A model generated the notes under the pieces. The model saw nothing but the letters and a program-made list of their open reading frames with translations. It searched no databases and was not told where the DNA came from. Of a DNA stretch of 64,000 nt, positions 1 to 16,083 are shown piece by piece; within the stretch, counting starts at the first letter, position 1; each line of letters begins with the position of its first letter. The translations under genes were made by a program, and so were the position numbers. The stretch comes from Symbiodinium natans (Eukaryota; Sar; Dinophyceae; Suessiales; Symbiodiniaceae), in the NCBI GenBank assembly GCA_905221605.1, contig CAJNDS010002396.1, forward strand, positions 136,501 to 200,500, given 5' to 3'.

Positions 1-370
1 TAAACCTTAAACCTTAAACGCAGCGCATGTCTTGGACAGCTCCGTTCCGGAATCTAGGAATCTCAGTGGTGTCTTTTTCACAAATTGAGGTACCCTTGTT
101 GTCAACTGCAGCATATGTACAGGGCTATCTCGGAATGCGCCGTAAATATCCCAAGAAATAGGAAAGCCTTTTGCTTGCGCAGATGTCAGGATCAGACAAT
201 TGAACAGTGCTGGTACTGTTTCTTAGACAAAGGGATCAACAACTATGATGCCCAGTAGTGTCCTTCTTCCCTCCTTTTTGGGGGCCTTAGGTTCCCTTAT
301 AGACCCCTTTAAGCAAAGAAGGGCACCCTTCTGTATTCCTAGGTTACACAAGCATTCAGATTGAGACCAG
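1..370. other. intronic sequence upstream of first visible SOD exon
   Basis: No exon could be recognised here. The stretch begins with a CCTTAAA variant of the telomere-like repeat. At about 237-345 it holds a diverged copy of the element whose best copy is at 40594-40716: shared blocks are GCCCAGTRGTG, a run TTTTTGGGGG, GGTTCCCTTATA and AAGGGCACCCTT. The exons carrying the N-terminal half of the SOD, with its first two metal-binding histidines, must lie further upstream or be too short to recognise. Confidence 0.5.
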
Positions 371-6593
<6,223 letters not shown>

Positions 6594-6855
6594 ACATCAA
6601 CCACAAAAAAAATGTTACAAGCAACATGCGTTGAGCAATGTGCATTTCGGCTATGCTTCATGGAGTTAAGTATAGGGCCCGTGCTAAAAAACAACATCGT
6701 CGTACCCCGTCAAACACGCCACAACCCTCAATGCTACTTCAGCCACTGGGCTTTGAAATGCTGGTGTACCCTACCCTAACCCCTCTAAACCCCAACCCCG
6801 AAACCGTGAACGCTAAACTCTATGAGCCCTGAGCCCTGAGCCCTTGTCACTCAAG

Positions 6856-6948
6856 GCGGACTCCGCCACCTCGGCAGCAGCCCTTGCCGGGCGGAAGGCA
6901 CCTGCCTCGTTCAACCTGAAGCACCTTGGACCACCTGGCTTAGGTTTG
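6856..6948 (+). CDS. exon-like segment, unrecognised
   Basis: After a CTCAAG acceptor a phase-0 frame reads ADSATSAAALAGRKAP and continues SFNLKHLGPPG. A GC donor with the SOD-like context GCCCTTGCCGG starts at about 6880, so the true exon may be only about 24 nt. It could be a C-terminal extension of the SOD gene, joined from a GA donor at 6510, or the first exon seen of the next gene. Confidence 0.35.
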
Positions 6949-7358
6949 CGGTTGATGCTCAGGTTCTGAGGGTTGGAGGGGTTGTCGGGTTTTAGGGCTT
7001 CAGGGCTTGTTAAGGTTTAGGATTTGGGACCTGCTTGCTTCTAACGTAAGATGCCTCAGAGTGATTCAATAAACGAGCCTCCCGCACCCCCCCCCTCCAA
7101 AGTGGCTGCAGCTACTTTGCGTCTAACCGCAGTTTTCAACGAAATGAGGGTTTGTTGGTTCGGGCACGCTCGGGGGATTGCAAGATGTCAGGTTTGGGCG
7201 GCTTGAGACCAGCTTGCAGGACAAACCATGATAAAAGCGTAACAGACCTTGAGCCTTGCTGGTTCTCCCAGGGCTTAGGACTAACTTTTTCTACAAGTTT
7301 GCCATATCCACCCCTAAAATTAAGATCCCCCTAAACCCTAAACACTAGACACTAAACC

Positions 7359-7408
7359 CTAAACCCTAAACCCTAAACCCTAAACCCTAAACCCTAAACC
7401 CCTAAACC
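7359..7408 (+). repeat. telomere-like (CCCTAAA)n array
   Basis: Seven near-perfect CCCTAAA units, 5' of an exon-like segment that begins after CCGCAG at about 7442. Confidence 0.85.
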
Positions 7409-7441
7409 CTCAAACCCTCAAAACCCTAAACACTAAACCGC

Positions 7442-7753
7442 AGAGGCTCGGCTTCGAAGCCAGCGCGAAGTATGGCTCGTGAGGATGCTCGCGCATCTGA
7501 GCCCTGTAGCGACTTCCTGCGTGCGGTGAAAGGTTCCGGGGTTTTGGGGTTTTAATTATAAGGTTGGGGTTTAGGGTCTAAGCGTTTTAGGGTTTCTAGG
7601 GTCTGAGGGTCTCCAAGCCCCTTCTTTCTTGACCGCCGCCGCAGAAGGTCCGCCGCAGTATCTATAGATTGCCTAGGCTATCAGACCCGCGACCCCTTTG
7701 AAGTCTTTCAAAGAAAAGGAGCTGCTTCTGCGAGGGTGTTCCCGCCACTATGA
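7442..7753 (+). CDS. two exon-like segments, unrecognised
   Basis: After CCGCAG, frames read either RLGFEASAKYGS (then a GT donor GTGAGG) or GSASKPARSMAREDARASEP. A second segment after GCCGCAG (about 7645-7753) reads RSAAVSIDCLGYQTRDPFEV and on to PPL and a TGA stop. No family was recognised. If the SOD transcript continues past 6509, these would be its last exons; otherwise they belong to a separate small gene. Confidence 0.35.
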
Positions 7754-7792
7754 TGCCAAGGGCTCGACAGTTCTGACAGTTGCCATATGGGT

Positions 7793-7890
7793 GTTTACGA
7801 TCATAAGGGACCCCGAATATAGACCCCCAAATAGTAGGATCCCCTTGTTATAGTAAGGACCCCCAATAAGGTACCCCTAATATCGTAAAC
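7793..7890 (+). mobile_element. 98-bp TIR element, GTTTACGAT family
   Basis: Begins GTTTACGATCATAAGGGACC and ends CCCCTAATATCGTAAAC. The terminal GTTTACGAT/ATCGTAAAC is inverted, and the similarity extends outward into CATATGGG...CCCATATG. An inverted copy of nearly equal length is at 54163-54259. Partial copies lie at 5953-6051, 24064-24110, 29556-29630 and 42179-42225. No coding capacity. Confidence 0.85.
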
Positions 7891-8399
7891 CCGCCCATAT
7901 GTCAGGGTCATATAGGGCGTTGGGCTCATGGGATTCGGGTGTGTGCGGTCTGGGGCGAATTTGTGCGGCAAGATGGCGAAGTCAAATAAAATATACAGCA
8001 GATGGAGTTTCATGGGGTTCATGGTTTTAGGGGTTAGGGTGTAGGGTTTAGGGTTTAGGGCCTGAAAGTGGGGTAAGTGTAAGTGCAGCTACACCTGACT
8101 GCAACCCTGCCTGGGGGCACTGATAAAGCCCACCATTTGCTTCCATGATTCGTTAAGACCCTTCTTCACTTCTTCGTAGGGGGGGGGGATTGAAATCATG
8201 AGTCCTTCTTAGTACTCCAAACTCCTCTCTAAGAATGAGACCAAAACAAAAGCCCAAAGAGGACCCAACAAGTGGATCAGGCGGGGTTGCTGTAGATACG
8301 GCTGGTTGCAACATTCTTCGGGCACAATTTGCCAACTCCCATGACAATCACGCAAACGCCCATTAACCTCCAAACCCGAACCCCAAACCTTTTTCACAG

Positions 8400-8508
8400 A
8401 TCAACCGCCCAAATGGTCGAACGCCCGTTGCGGAGCTCGAAGGGATCATCGCAGGCCGAGATGCTCTCGCTGCTGGTGCCCATGCAGGAAAACCACCAGC
8501 CGCTTTGA
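8400..8508 (+). CDS. exon-like segment, unrecognised
   Basis: Follows a TTTTTCACAG acceptor. Two frames look coding: one reads INRPNGRTPVAELEGIIAGR, the other MVERPLRSSKGSSQAEMLSL and ends in HQPL and a stop. Phase cannot be fixed without the neighbouring exons. Confidence 0.4.
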
Positions 8509-8748
8509 GGCAATTACCTAGACCATAACCGTACATATATATATATACACACCACAGAAATCCATACATCGGCATCTTTTCCTGTATCTGTATCTCTCTG
8601 TACAAAGCCTGAACCCTAATCTCTGTTTCCCAAGTTTAACTCCAGACCGTACGTAAACCCAAGCCCACATGTTTTCCCAATCTGTCCTGAGCTGTGGATA
8701 AGAACGCAGGATTTGCTTCACCTGAATGAAACCCAAACAACTTCGTTC

Positions 8749-8834
8749 AGCCTGTTTGGGTCTGCAACCATCAACAGCCTGCTCAGGCCACAGGACATCG
8801 TGCCAGAAATTCCTGATGAGGCGCGCGTCATGGC
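8749..8834 (+). CDS. exon-like segment, unrecognised
   Basis: After CGTTCAG the frame reads LFGSATINSLLRPQDIVPEI then PDEARVM, followed by a possible GC donor (GCTGTGTG). Composition is clearly protein-like. No family recognised. Confidence 0.5.
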
Positions 8835-8931
8835 TGTGTGTTGACTTGGAGAGTGCTACCCTGAAGTTTCGGCTTTTAGAATCCTAACAGAATAAGGTCA
8901 CGCCGGCATGGTATGCAGACATGCGGTCCGA

Positions 8932-8990
8932 GTTACCCGATTCACCCATCTATTAGGAGGCCTCCGAATAGATGGGTGAATCGAGGTAAC
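8932..8990. repeat. near-perfect hairpin
   Basis: Arms GATTCACCCATCTATT and AATAGATGGGTGAATC are perfectly complementary and extend outward to GTTACC/GGTAAC with one unpaired base. The loop is about 12 nt (AGGAGGCCTCCG), itself palindromic. Intronic context. Confidence 0.9.
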
Positions 8991-9028
8991 TAGGACGCCC
9001 CCCTGAGAACCACCCAAACGCTACTCAA

Positions 9029-9175
9029 AAGGAGTGGAGCCGCAACCAGCCAAGCCAAAGCCAGCTGCAAAGCCAGCCAAGCCAGCAAGTTTAGATGCTG
9101 TTCGGTTTGGGCCCAACCTACAAAGCCACAGCCCGATCCGGCCCCTTTGCTTGCATCAGACGAAGTAAAATCACC
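9029..9175 (+). CDS. exon-like Lys/Pro/Ala-rich segment
   Basis: Frame reads VEPQPAKPKPAAKPAKPASL then DAVRFGPNLQS and stops at about 9171. The PAKP repeats recall the Lys/Pro-rich micro-exons at 51-64 kb, but there is no evidence of common ancestry. Confidence 0.35.
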
Positions 9176-9727
9176 ACCAGCCACCGTAGCACAGCTACCG
9201 TTTGCCCCACACACACCCCCGCCCACCTCAACCCCTCCCCCCCGCGTTCCCTTTGAGCCAGATATAGGGTGTAGGGCTGCGTCTGCAGGTCTTCGGAGCC
9301 TGTGAGTGGCAGCCCCTGATCATCCTTCCTCTCTTGGAAGAGGGCCTGAGGATGGGGGCTCAAGGTCCCAAAACCCCATAGCCCCCGCGTGCATCGTGGG
9401 GACAAGCGCAATTGAGGAGCTCAGAGTCTAGAGCCTGGGCTTTTGAGATATGCGCAGCATTTTTCCAAAGCAAAGTTGCAAGGCCATGCCATGTCCCGTA
9501 CCGTAATATTTCCCCAGCTGCAAGAGCAACTTGCAGACGACAGAACCGCTACTCTGATTCAGTAAACCTGTAAGCTTCGGGGTTCAAGGTACCTCGCCAC
9601 CTCAATCCTGTTGTTCAATCCTTCAACGATTATAGCCAGCTCGATCTAGGGCCTAGGATCTCACTCCAGGCTCAAGTTCAATACCTAGTCCGGTTGGATT
9701 CAATCAGACACCCTGTGCCCCTTTACT
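9176..9727. other. intronic stretch, nothing recognised
   Basis: Mixed sequence with short CT- and AC-rich patches and no telomere-like array. No exon or element was recognised. Confidence 0.4.
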
Positions 9728-9737
9728 GTCTCCTGAG

Positions 9738-9866
9738 GCCCCGCCGGCAGACGCCGATGGGAAGCATCTCCGAAAACAGCTGGCCGCCGTGCGCTCGGAG
9801 GGACACATCCTGCGGCCCGCAACCTGCGGTGCCCATGAAGCAGCTCCAAGCCAGCAATTGAGGCCC
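9738..9866 (+). CDS. exon-like segment, unrecognised
   Basis: After CTCCTGAG the phase-0 frame reads APPADADGKHLRKQLAAVRS then EGHILRPATCGAHEAAPSQQ, followed by CCCTGAACCC repeats. The long open frame with sensible composition supports coding. No family recognised. Confidence 0.5.
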
Positions 9867-9913
9867 CAAACCCTGAACCCTGAACCCTAAACCCTAAACG
9901 AACCCTGGCTGAG

Positions 9914-10014
9914 GCCCTCCCTGCCGTCGCCGCGGCCAGACACCCGCGCACGGGACACGCTGAAACACCTCGAAGAGGTGCCATGGGCTTTGGGGCCAAC
10001 TTCTATCTTTATAC
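9914..10014 (+). CDS. exon-like segment, unrecognised
   Basis: Between a GGCTGAG acceptor and a TTTAGGG array. Frame reads ALPAVAAARHPRTGHAETPR then RGAMGFGANFYLYTR and TAA. It could be the end of the exon series that begins near 8.4 kb. Confidence 0.4.
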
Positions 10015-10021
10015 AAGATAA

Positions 10022-10150
10022 GGTAGGGTTTAGGGTTTAGGGTTTAGGGTTTAGGGTTTAGGGTTTAGGGTTTAGGGTTTAGGGTTTAGGGTTTAGGGTT
10101 TAGGGTTTAGGGTTTATAGCTTTAGGGTTTAGAGTTTAGGGTTTAGGGTC
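10022..10150 (+). repeat. telomere-like (TTTAGGG)n array
   Basis: Thirteen or more near-perfect TTTAGGG units followed by slightly degenerate ones. G-rich strand on +, directly after the exon-like segment at 9914-10014. Confidence 0.9.
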
Positions 10151-11040
10151 TATATCGTATACAATGCACAAAAAGTCATGTGAAGTAGAACGGAATAACT
10201 TGGTCAGCTTTGGATAGGGGTTTAAAGCTTCGGGCTTTAGGCTCCTTATCTGGTTTGATGGGGCTTTGTAAGGCTTACCGCTTCGAGGCGTCAGGGTTTG
10301 AGGTTTGAGGGTCCAGGGTTTCTGGCTTTCGGGTCGTTTTTTAAAGCTTGCGAAGTTGCTCAGGGGCTCGGCACATGTAGAGCCTCTGGGCGTTATGGGG
10401 CATTCGACCTTTGAGGTGGAGTTTCTGATTCTCAGAGCTTCGGGGTTGCGTAGCATGCGGGGTGCCGGGTTTGAAGTGCGGATGGGTTTGGGTTTGGGGT
10501 TTCGGGTTTGGGGTTTGGGGTTTGGGGTTCGGGTTCGGGGTGGGGGTAGGGGGGGGGGAGCTCAAGGCGGGTGTTGCTGCATCTTGAGGCCAGCTCCCCG
10601 CACATTTTGCCAGGAAGCCCGGAATTGCCCCTTTTACTTTTAGATTCGGGTTCTACGGGTGTTATATACGATCAAACAAAAACATCGGCCTCTTCTCAAT
10701 AGTTTCTGGGCCTTTTGCCTTTGTCTCTGTGCACTAAACGTTAGACCCCACATCCTAAACCGACTTGCCCGATCACGTCTGCAGGGCAAAGTCTTCGAGA
10801 TGTAGTGCCTTGCGGGGTAGTATATTACTCTAAAAGGCTCCAGCGCACTTCCTTTGGGGTATGTTCTCTGATTTACTTTGCAAGCCGTACCCCCGAAATC
10901 CTAGCCTCTCGGGGCTTTGGCCGGCTTCTCCATAATGCCCGGCCTTCTTAGACCTTCATGCCTTAGTCCCCCACAACCCCCCAAAAGCCCCAAAGTCACA
11001 AACCCACCGTCCGAAACCCAAACGAGAAGTCAAGCGTGAT
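10151..11040. other. intronic stretch
   Basis: TTTGGGG/TTTAGGG-type repeats at about 10490-10540. A short frame after CTGCAG near 10782 reads GKVFEM and stops, possibly a terminal micro-exon. Nothing else recognised. Confidence 0.35.
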
Positions 11041-11045
11041 CCAAG

Positions 11046-11105
11046 GCCTTGCTGGGAGCTCGTGCCAGCCCAGCCGAGGCCATCATGGATCCGAACATGA
11101 AACGT
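11046..11105 (+). CDS. exon-like segment, unrecognised
   Basis: After GATCCAAG the frame reads ALLGARASPAEAIMDPNMKR. A GC donor with context GCCATCATGG, close to the R2 intron-10 donor GCCACATGG, lies after ...SPAE at about 11079, so the exon may be only 33 nt. Confidence 0.4.
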
Positions 11106-11157
11106 CGTAGTATAGGGGTCGGGATAGGTCACGAATAGTATTCCCCTAGGGTCCGTA

Positions 11158-11189
<32 letters not shown>

Positions 11190-11262
11190 AATACTTATAC
11201 TATAGTTTACCCCAAAAACCCTATTCGAATTTTTACGGCCCCTATAGTACCACCCTGTTGGA
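11101..11262 (+). mobile_element. TIR element with internal (AT)n, TATAGGGG family
   Basis: Starts TAGTATAGGGGTCGG and ends CGGCCCCTATAGTA: inverted ends enclosing a (TA)n run at about 11159-11188. Related sequence occurs at about 30504-30600, 39101-39193, 42046-42090 and 50626-50737. Confidence 0.6.
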
Positions 11263-11363
11263 ACCACGGTCCCTTGGCATGGTCCCTTACCCTTGTTTAT
11301 AGGGATCCGAAGTATGGGCCTTTGTTATGTATAGTTTATATAAAGTGCTATATAACAACCCAA

Positions 11364-11379
11364 ATTATATATATATATA

Positions 11380-11476
<97 letters not shown>
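11364..11476 (+). repeat. (AT)n then (GTATAT)n microsatellite
   Basis: An AT run followed by about 15 perfect GTATAT units. The Met-Tyr frame across it is spurious. Confidence 0.95.
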
Positions 11477-11478
<2 letters not shown>

Positions 11479-11479
11479 G

Positions 11480-11965
11480 AGAAGCCTTCTAATCTAAGCA
11501 AAAGGGATTGGATGCTCAAGCAAGGATTGAGTAAGGTTTTGCAGTGGGTTTCCGCAGTTGGGCGGCTGAACCGGATGTCGCGCACATACTGCGACCTTTC
11601 ATAAGGACCTGCAAGGACCCCGTCAACCCCCAGCCTCGAAAAGCCTTGGACGCCGAACCCCTTAACCTGACTCTCCATGCCCCCAAACAGGAATTCTTCC
11701 CCTAAACCCTAAATCCAAAAGCCTAAACCCGAATCCCAGGCTTCAGGTGATCCGAGCCTGGTTGAGTCAGAGTCGGCTATCGTCGAGCTGGAGGACTCAC
11801 TACTCGGTTTTAGGGGTCAGGGGCTTAGGGTTTAGGATTTTTTCATATGCCCTTAACTGAGGCGATTGCCCTGCGGTTTAGGGTATTAGGGTCCGGGGCC
11901 TTGGGGTGTTGCCTTCAATGGTGTGCATCATGCACATGAAGGTTCGTGTGGGTAAGAGGTACTAG
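11480..11965. other. intronic stretch
   Basis: The frame just after the microsatellite (about 11480-11604) reads KPSNLSKRDWMLKQGLSKVL then QWVSAVGRLNRMSRTYCDLS and stops. It may be an exon but has no clear borders. The rest is telomere-like filler. Confidence 0.3.
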
Positions 11966-12065
11966 TTGGGATGTTCCCCTTATGCTAACAGTCCTCGATA
12001 GGGATTATAGTACCCGGATTATAACCCCTATTAAGCACTGTTGGTATAAGGGGGAACATCCCCAG
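11965..12065 (+). mobile_element. hairpin element, GGATGTTCCCC family, copy 1
   Basis: Inverted arms of about 30 bp: TTGGGATGTTCCCCTTATGC and, inverted, GGTATAAGGGGGAACATCCC. The outer end reads CATCCCCAG, which would serve as a splice acceptor. Copy 2 is at 17312-17419. Confidence 0.8.
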
Positions 12066-12885
12066 GTACCAAAGCTTCATAAGGCCTGAATGAGAGCAAC
12101 TAGAGCAGCTAGTCGCCAGAGTGGGGGTTTCGATTCTTACGCCGACGTCGCATGTCGGGACACACATGCGCCCCTAGACGCCGCACCCTAAGCCCTAAAC
12201 CCTAAACCCTAAGGGTACCTATAAGGTTGTACTGACTATGGGCCAAGTAAAACAAAACAAAAAACAATGTGGAAAATCCTGCTGTGAAGGTTTTCCCGCC
12301 TCAGAGGTCGGCTTGCCCACTCTTCAAGTCTGGTACAATTGTACGATGAGTTGGTTTGGGTTCTGTAGAAAAAAAGCCAGAAAAGGCTATACCCCAAAAC
12401 CCTAAACCTTACAATCCTTATACGCCCTAAACCCTAAACCTCAAGCCGCCCCAAACCATGGTGTCGTTAGGATCCATTCCTCGCGGCGCTGTGCCGCCAT
12501 GAAGAGGAGCCGTTCTGCAGACTTAGCAGCAGGCGAGCTACAGAACAGCAGGTTGTACAGCACCGCACAGCCGAGGGGCCACTGCACCGGAATGCGGCTT
12601 GTGATTTTTGGCTTTTAGGAGGGGGAAGGGGGGGGGGGGGGGTGCAGGGAGAAGAGGCGTTAGAGTTTAGAGATTCATGCCGATACCCTTTTCTTACAAC
12701 GCCCCCAAGCCTCCGGTGATTCCCCTGACGAGAGCAATAAACTATGGGGCCCTGAAGCTGAGATTGCAAGCTCCCTAGGCGGCAGATGGCTTTATATTGG
12801 CGACAAGTCAAAGCAGCGCGGGCGTGAGATTCATGGAAGATAGCGAACCCTATAACCTTGGAGCCTAAACCTACCGGCACTTCGC
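12066..12885. other. mixed intronic stretch with one exon-like island
   Basis: Contains CCCTAAA runs near 12180-12210 and 12420-12440. An island at about 12491-12610 has a frame starting MKRSRSADLAAGELQNSRLY. A G run at 12625-12642 follows. Coding status is uncertain. Confidence 0.3.
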
Positions 12886-12888
12886 GGA

Positions 12889-12957
12889 TGTCGCATGAGG
12901 AGCAGGGGCGTGAGGAGGAGCTTGCTGCAGAAGAGGTCCAGAGCAGGGGACGCGCAA
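12889..12957 (+). CDS. exon-like Glu-rich segment
   Basis: Frame reads MSHEEQGREEELAAEEVQSR then GRA, followed by CCCTAAACC filler. Unrecognised; may be a short exon with an internal GA donor (GAGCTTGCTG). Confidence 0.35.
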
Positions 12958-13525
12958 CCCTAAACCTGGCCCTGGCAAGTTCCCGAAGAACCCTCGACCT
13001 GCTTTGTTTGTAGGCTCTGAATCAAAGACCCCGAGTCTGAGGCAATCCAACAGAAAAAAACTGCTTTTCCTGAAGGTTGTTATTCGGGATTCAGGACCGA
13101 GGGTGCAGAGAACCCCCACCTTGAAACGGATAACTTTGATGATGCTTCCCGTGTCTGCAGGTTTGAACTATGCTAACCCCGCGAGACAAGCACGGGCATC
13201 AGTTTATGCTTAGGGTTCTGGGAACCTGGAAATAAAGGGGACACATACTCGAAATGATGAACTATATGGGCGCTCTTTAACTGAAAGCCGAAAGCGCGGT
13301 GTGGGGGCGCAACGTCATGGATAATACAGAGGGTTCCCAGCAGTAGCCCCAGGTCCTCAGTCAGTTAGGTCAAGATCCCTTGCACCCCCCTTTGGCAACA
13401 ACCCTAAACCCCCAAACCCGTTTTTCCTCCTCGGTTTTCTAATTCCCGAGGTGCTCTAAACGGCAAGGGTAAGATCAAGCCCCTCACCACGAGGTAGATA
13501 GACTTGTCAAAAGACTAGTCCTTAT

Positions 13526-13575
13526 CTTAGTAGCAGAGTAGATAACATTTAACCTTTTGGGGAAATTACAATCCT
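13526..13575 (+). mobile_element. decayed copy of the 102-bp CTTAGTAGTAG element
   Basis: The start CTTAGTAGCAGAGTAGATAA and the following AACATTTAACCTTTTGGGG align with the first half of the copies at 15360, 18247 and 23034. The second half is not recognisable. Confidence 0.6.
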
Positions 13576-13672
13576 GCCATCATTGAATGGTTAGCCCGGT
13601 TATATGGGGTTTCAAGGGCAGATGCAGTACAAATTAAGTGGAGCTGAGCCCTTCCTGGGCCTTCGCGGCATG

Positions 13673-13769
13673 AACCCTAAACCCTAAACCCTAAACCCTA
13701 AACCCTAAACCCTAAACCCTAAACCCTAAACCCTAAACCCTAAACCCTAAACCCTAAACCCTAAACCCT
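13673..13769 (+). repeat. telomere-like (CCCTAAA)n array
   Basis: About 14 perfect CCCTAAA units directly 5' of an exon-like segment. Confidence 0.95.
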
Positions 13770-13786
13770 GAGCGGCAGTAGTTACC

Positions 13787-13849
13787 GAGAGGCTGCGGCC
13801 GCAGCGGCCTCGGAGGCAAGAGGCTGCCGCAGCTACCTTGCCAAGGCAT
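13787..13849 (+). CDS. exon-like Ala-rich segment
   Basis: Frame reads GSSYREAAAAAASEARGCRS then YLAKAL and stops. Nucleotide similarity to 16085-16150 (GAGGCTGCRGCCG, GGCAAGA, TACCTTRCCAAGGC) suggests that the two segments are duplicates. Confidence 0.35.
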
Positions 13850-14200
13850 TGTAGGGTTGAGGGTTTGGGGTTTGGGGTTTAGGGTTTGGGGTTTGGGGTT
13901 TAGGGTTTAGGGTTTATTGATAAAAGGGTTGTCGGGTGCCAGGGTTTACGTGGTTTATAGGGCTTTCCAAGGCACTATAGGGTTGAACCCAACCTCACGA
14001 CCTCGAGCGGGAAGGGCGGGAGGGTCGTGAATGAAACTTACAAACCGCGTCAAGTCAACCCTAGCACCCTAAAACCCTTTGATCAATAAACCCTAAACCC
14101 TAAACCCGAAACCCTACACCCTAAAACCCTAAAACCCTAAACCCTAAACCCTAAACCCTAAATAAACCCTAAACCCTAAACCCGAAAACCCTACGAATCA
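13850..14200. repeat. TTTAGGG/TTTGGGG block, then CCCTAAA block
   Basis: About 13855-13915 is G-rich TTTGGGG/TTTAGGG; about 14085-14190 is C-rich CCCTAAA. The two blocks are mutually complementary within one presumed intron, a pattern seen repeatedly here. Confidence 0.75.
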
Positions 14201-14548
14201 ACCTGCGGGCTTGAGAACTTTTTGCAAGAGGGTGCCTGAGAAGACATAATGAGCAAGCTGCAACTTGGGTTCAGAATTTAGGAAACCTGCAGATTAGAGG
14301 TTGACTAATTGGGATTTGCGGGGCCCGAGTTGGGATGCTGTTTGGGGCATAAATGCCGTAGGGTTTACACGGCTCATAGGGTGCATAGTGGCTGCTTGGA
14401 GGTTCAGGGATAGTTATAGGAGAGCCGTGGTATACTTATATAGGACCACTTTGTTCTTCCTTCTTTCGGGGGTGCTTGCCAGCCGACTGTTTAGGGTTTA
14501 GGGCCTAGGGTTTGAAGCTTGATTGGTCGCACCTTGTGCTCGCTGCAG

Positions 14549-14594
14549 GTCTACTCCCAGACCGCTGGCGTAGCAGACCAAAGGCCGGGCGCTA
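14549..14594 (+). CDS. exon-like segment, unrecognised
   Basis: After CGCTGCAG the frame reads VYSQTAGVADQRPGATEG. The bases from AGGCCGGGCGCTACAG onward resemble those at 16608 and 42530. These may be homologous intron 5' ends (GC donors) rather than coding sequence. Confidence 0.35.
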
Positions 14595-14851
14595 CAGAAG
14601 GGTTATAAGGGTTATAAGGGTTTAGGGCTTAGGGTTACATAAAAACTTGGGATTGTGTAAACTTGCTTTTTTTCAGGCTCCAGGCTGTGGAGGGCTTAGG
14701 ACTTTGACCCCTGCTCTCCCATAAGCCCGTACGCCAACGTAGGCCCTTTGGTGCCCTCGGGTTCTCAATAGCCTGTGCACTGCAGGATGCTTCGCTACAG
14801 ACCTTGACAGCTTTAGTTTAAGAGGCCTGCAACCCCGAATACACACCGCAG

Positions 14852-14917
14852 GCACGCGAAGAAGATGAAGCAGGAGGTGCCTGCAAGCTGCACCAGTGCA
14901 TGTTCCGGTGTCCTAAT
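14852..14917 (+). CDS. exon-like segment, unrecognised
   Basis: After CACCGCAG the frame reads AREEDEAGGACKLHQCMFRC then PN and stop. An alternative frame (HAKKMKQEVPASC) is also plausible. Confidence 0.35.
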
Positions 14918-15095
14918 TAGCATGAGGGTCTGGCAGCAAGTGGTATAGGGTCTTGGGTGTATAGGGGCTGGAAGTTTGAACCCTAATTCAGTGCTAATTC
15001 AGCCCCGATCCCTTCAGTCCTTCAGTAACATCCAAGTGCGAAGACCTTGAAAGCTCGGTTAATATGCCTTCTATGCCCCGCTACCAGGGGGGGGC

Positions 15096-15212
15096 ATGGC
15101 GGATCTCGGTCCAGTGGAGCACATGGACAGTTCGCCGAGAAGCACTTGGGCCCTTAGCACATCTGCGTCTTTCTACACCCTGAGCATGCGCGGAAGTGTC
15201 ATGCAACTCTAA
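15096..15212 (+). CDS. short open frame, 38 aa, unrecognised
   Basis: Begins MADLGPVEHMDSSPRSTWAL, then STSASFYTLSMRGSVMQL and TAA. It has natural composition and an ATG start. It may be a first exon running into its intron rather than a complete gene. No domain recognised. Confidence 0.35.
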   Translation: MADLGPVEHMDSSPRSTWALSTSASFYTLSMRGSVMQL

Positions 15213-15359
15213 GCTTACCAAATTGAACCAGCATGTTGAGGATGTCGCATACCCAGAAAAACCCTAAACCCCGCACCTTCAAGGCATCTTCTGTCTCTCG
15301 ATAGTTATGGATTTGTCGGCAGAGATTGCGAAGCTCTGAGGTATATTCTGGTTGAGCTT

Positions 15360-15461
15360 CTTAGTAGTAGAGTAGGTAACCTTTAACCTTTTTGGGTTAA
15401 TATATTCCCCTTATAATCCCAAAGGTTAACCTTTAAAACCCCGAGGTACTGGACCACTAAG
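15360..15461 (+). mobile_element. 102-bp CTTAGTAGTAG element, copy 1
   Basis: Starts CTTAGTAGTAGAGTAGGTAA and ends GGTACTGGACCACTAAG. It contains internal inverted AACCTTTAACC/GGTTAACCTT segments. Copies of exactly 102 bp lie at 18247-18348 and 23034-23135. The end CTAAG gives an AG acceptor. Confidence 0.9.
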
Positions 15462-15544
15462 GCTTAGAGCTCTGCTGGTCAAGTGTTTAGCGTTTACAGA
15501 CATCTGGCCGTGTTGTAGTGTTGCACCTGCTTTAGTAGGGTCCC

Positions 15545-15880
15545 ATGAATTAAGTCAAGCTTGCCAGGCTATTCAAGATGGTATGATCCATTATTTGCTT
15601 AAGAACCCCAAAAGAAAACATGATAATCCCTATTACCCTTAATGAGGAAGAATATGTTCGTTTTTTCGGGGTTATTAAGCGATTAGTAGTGATTGTTTCG
15701 GGGGTCTAGGGTGGGGTCCGCACAAGTCTTCTGGGTGTCGTGAGAATTTTTTGCACGGCGCGCCTTTAAAATCAATCGCGGGGCCCGCTTCTGAAGTTCA
15801 TATAACCTCGTCCCAACTAAAATCACATAAACCTCCCGAGGTCGTTTCAATTGGGACAAAGTCAGCTTCGACTGCTCGTG
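15545..15880 (+). repeat. dispersed ~230-bp repeat, copy 1, interrupted
   Basis: Starts GAATTAAGTCAAGCTTGCCA, has TTTTGCACGGCGCGCCTTTAA in the middle, and ends AGTCAGCTTCGACTG. It matches 45054-45268 and 49352-49588. A ~105-bp hairpin element (15586-15690) is inserted between its TGATC and GATTGTTTCGGGGG blocks. Confidence 0.75.
15586..15690 (+). mobile_element. hairpin element, GAACCCC family, nested
   Basis: Inverted ends: TTTGCTTAAGAACCCCAAAA at the left, TTTTTTCGGGGTTATTAAGC at the right. The second copy is at 54386-54492. This copy interrupts the ~230-bp dispersed repeat. Confidence 0.8.
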
Positions 15881-16083
15881 GGGGGTGGGTGGGTGGGGGG
15901 GAACACTAAGGCAGTTGCAGCATAAAAGCACTTCGGTTAGCCTCACGGAGTTGCACACTTAATGCAGCAGCTTGTATTATCTGAGCCGGAACAAGAAGAA
16001 ACGAAACTCGACATTGCTGACGAGCCGCATCTACCCCCTGAATAGCTTAAGAACCTTAACTTCAAGAAAGCAACGCTGAACTA

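Noticed and set aside
10022-10150. Chromosome end marked by TTTAGGG repeats
   Set aside because: Arrays occur in both orientations throughout and are flanked by exons, so they are interstitial.
11274-11678. Open frames of Met-Tyr, Val-Tyr and Ile-Tyr repeats
   Set aside because: Artefacts of the (AT)n/(GTATAT)n run.
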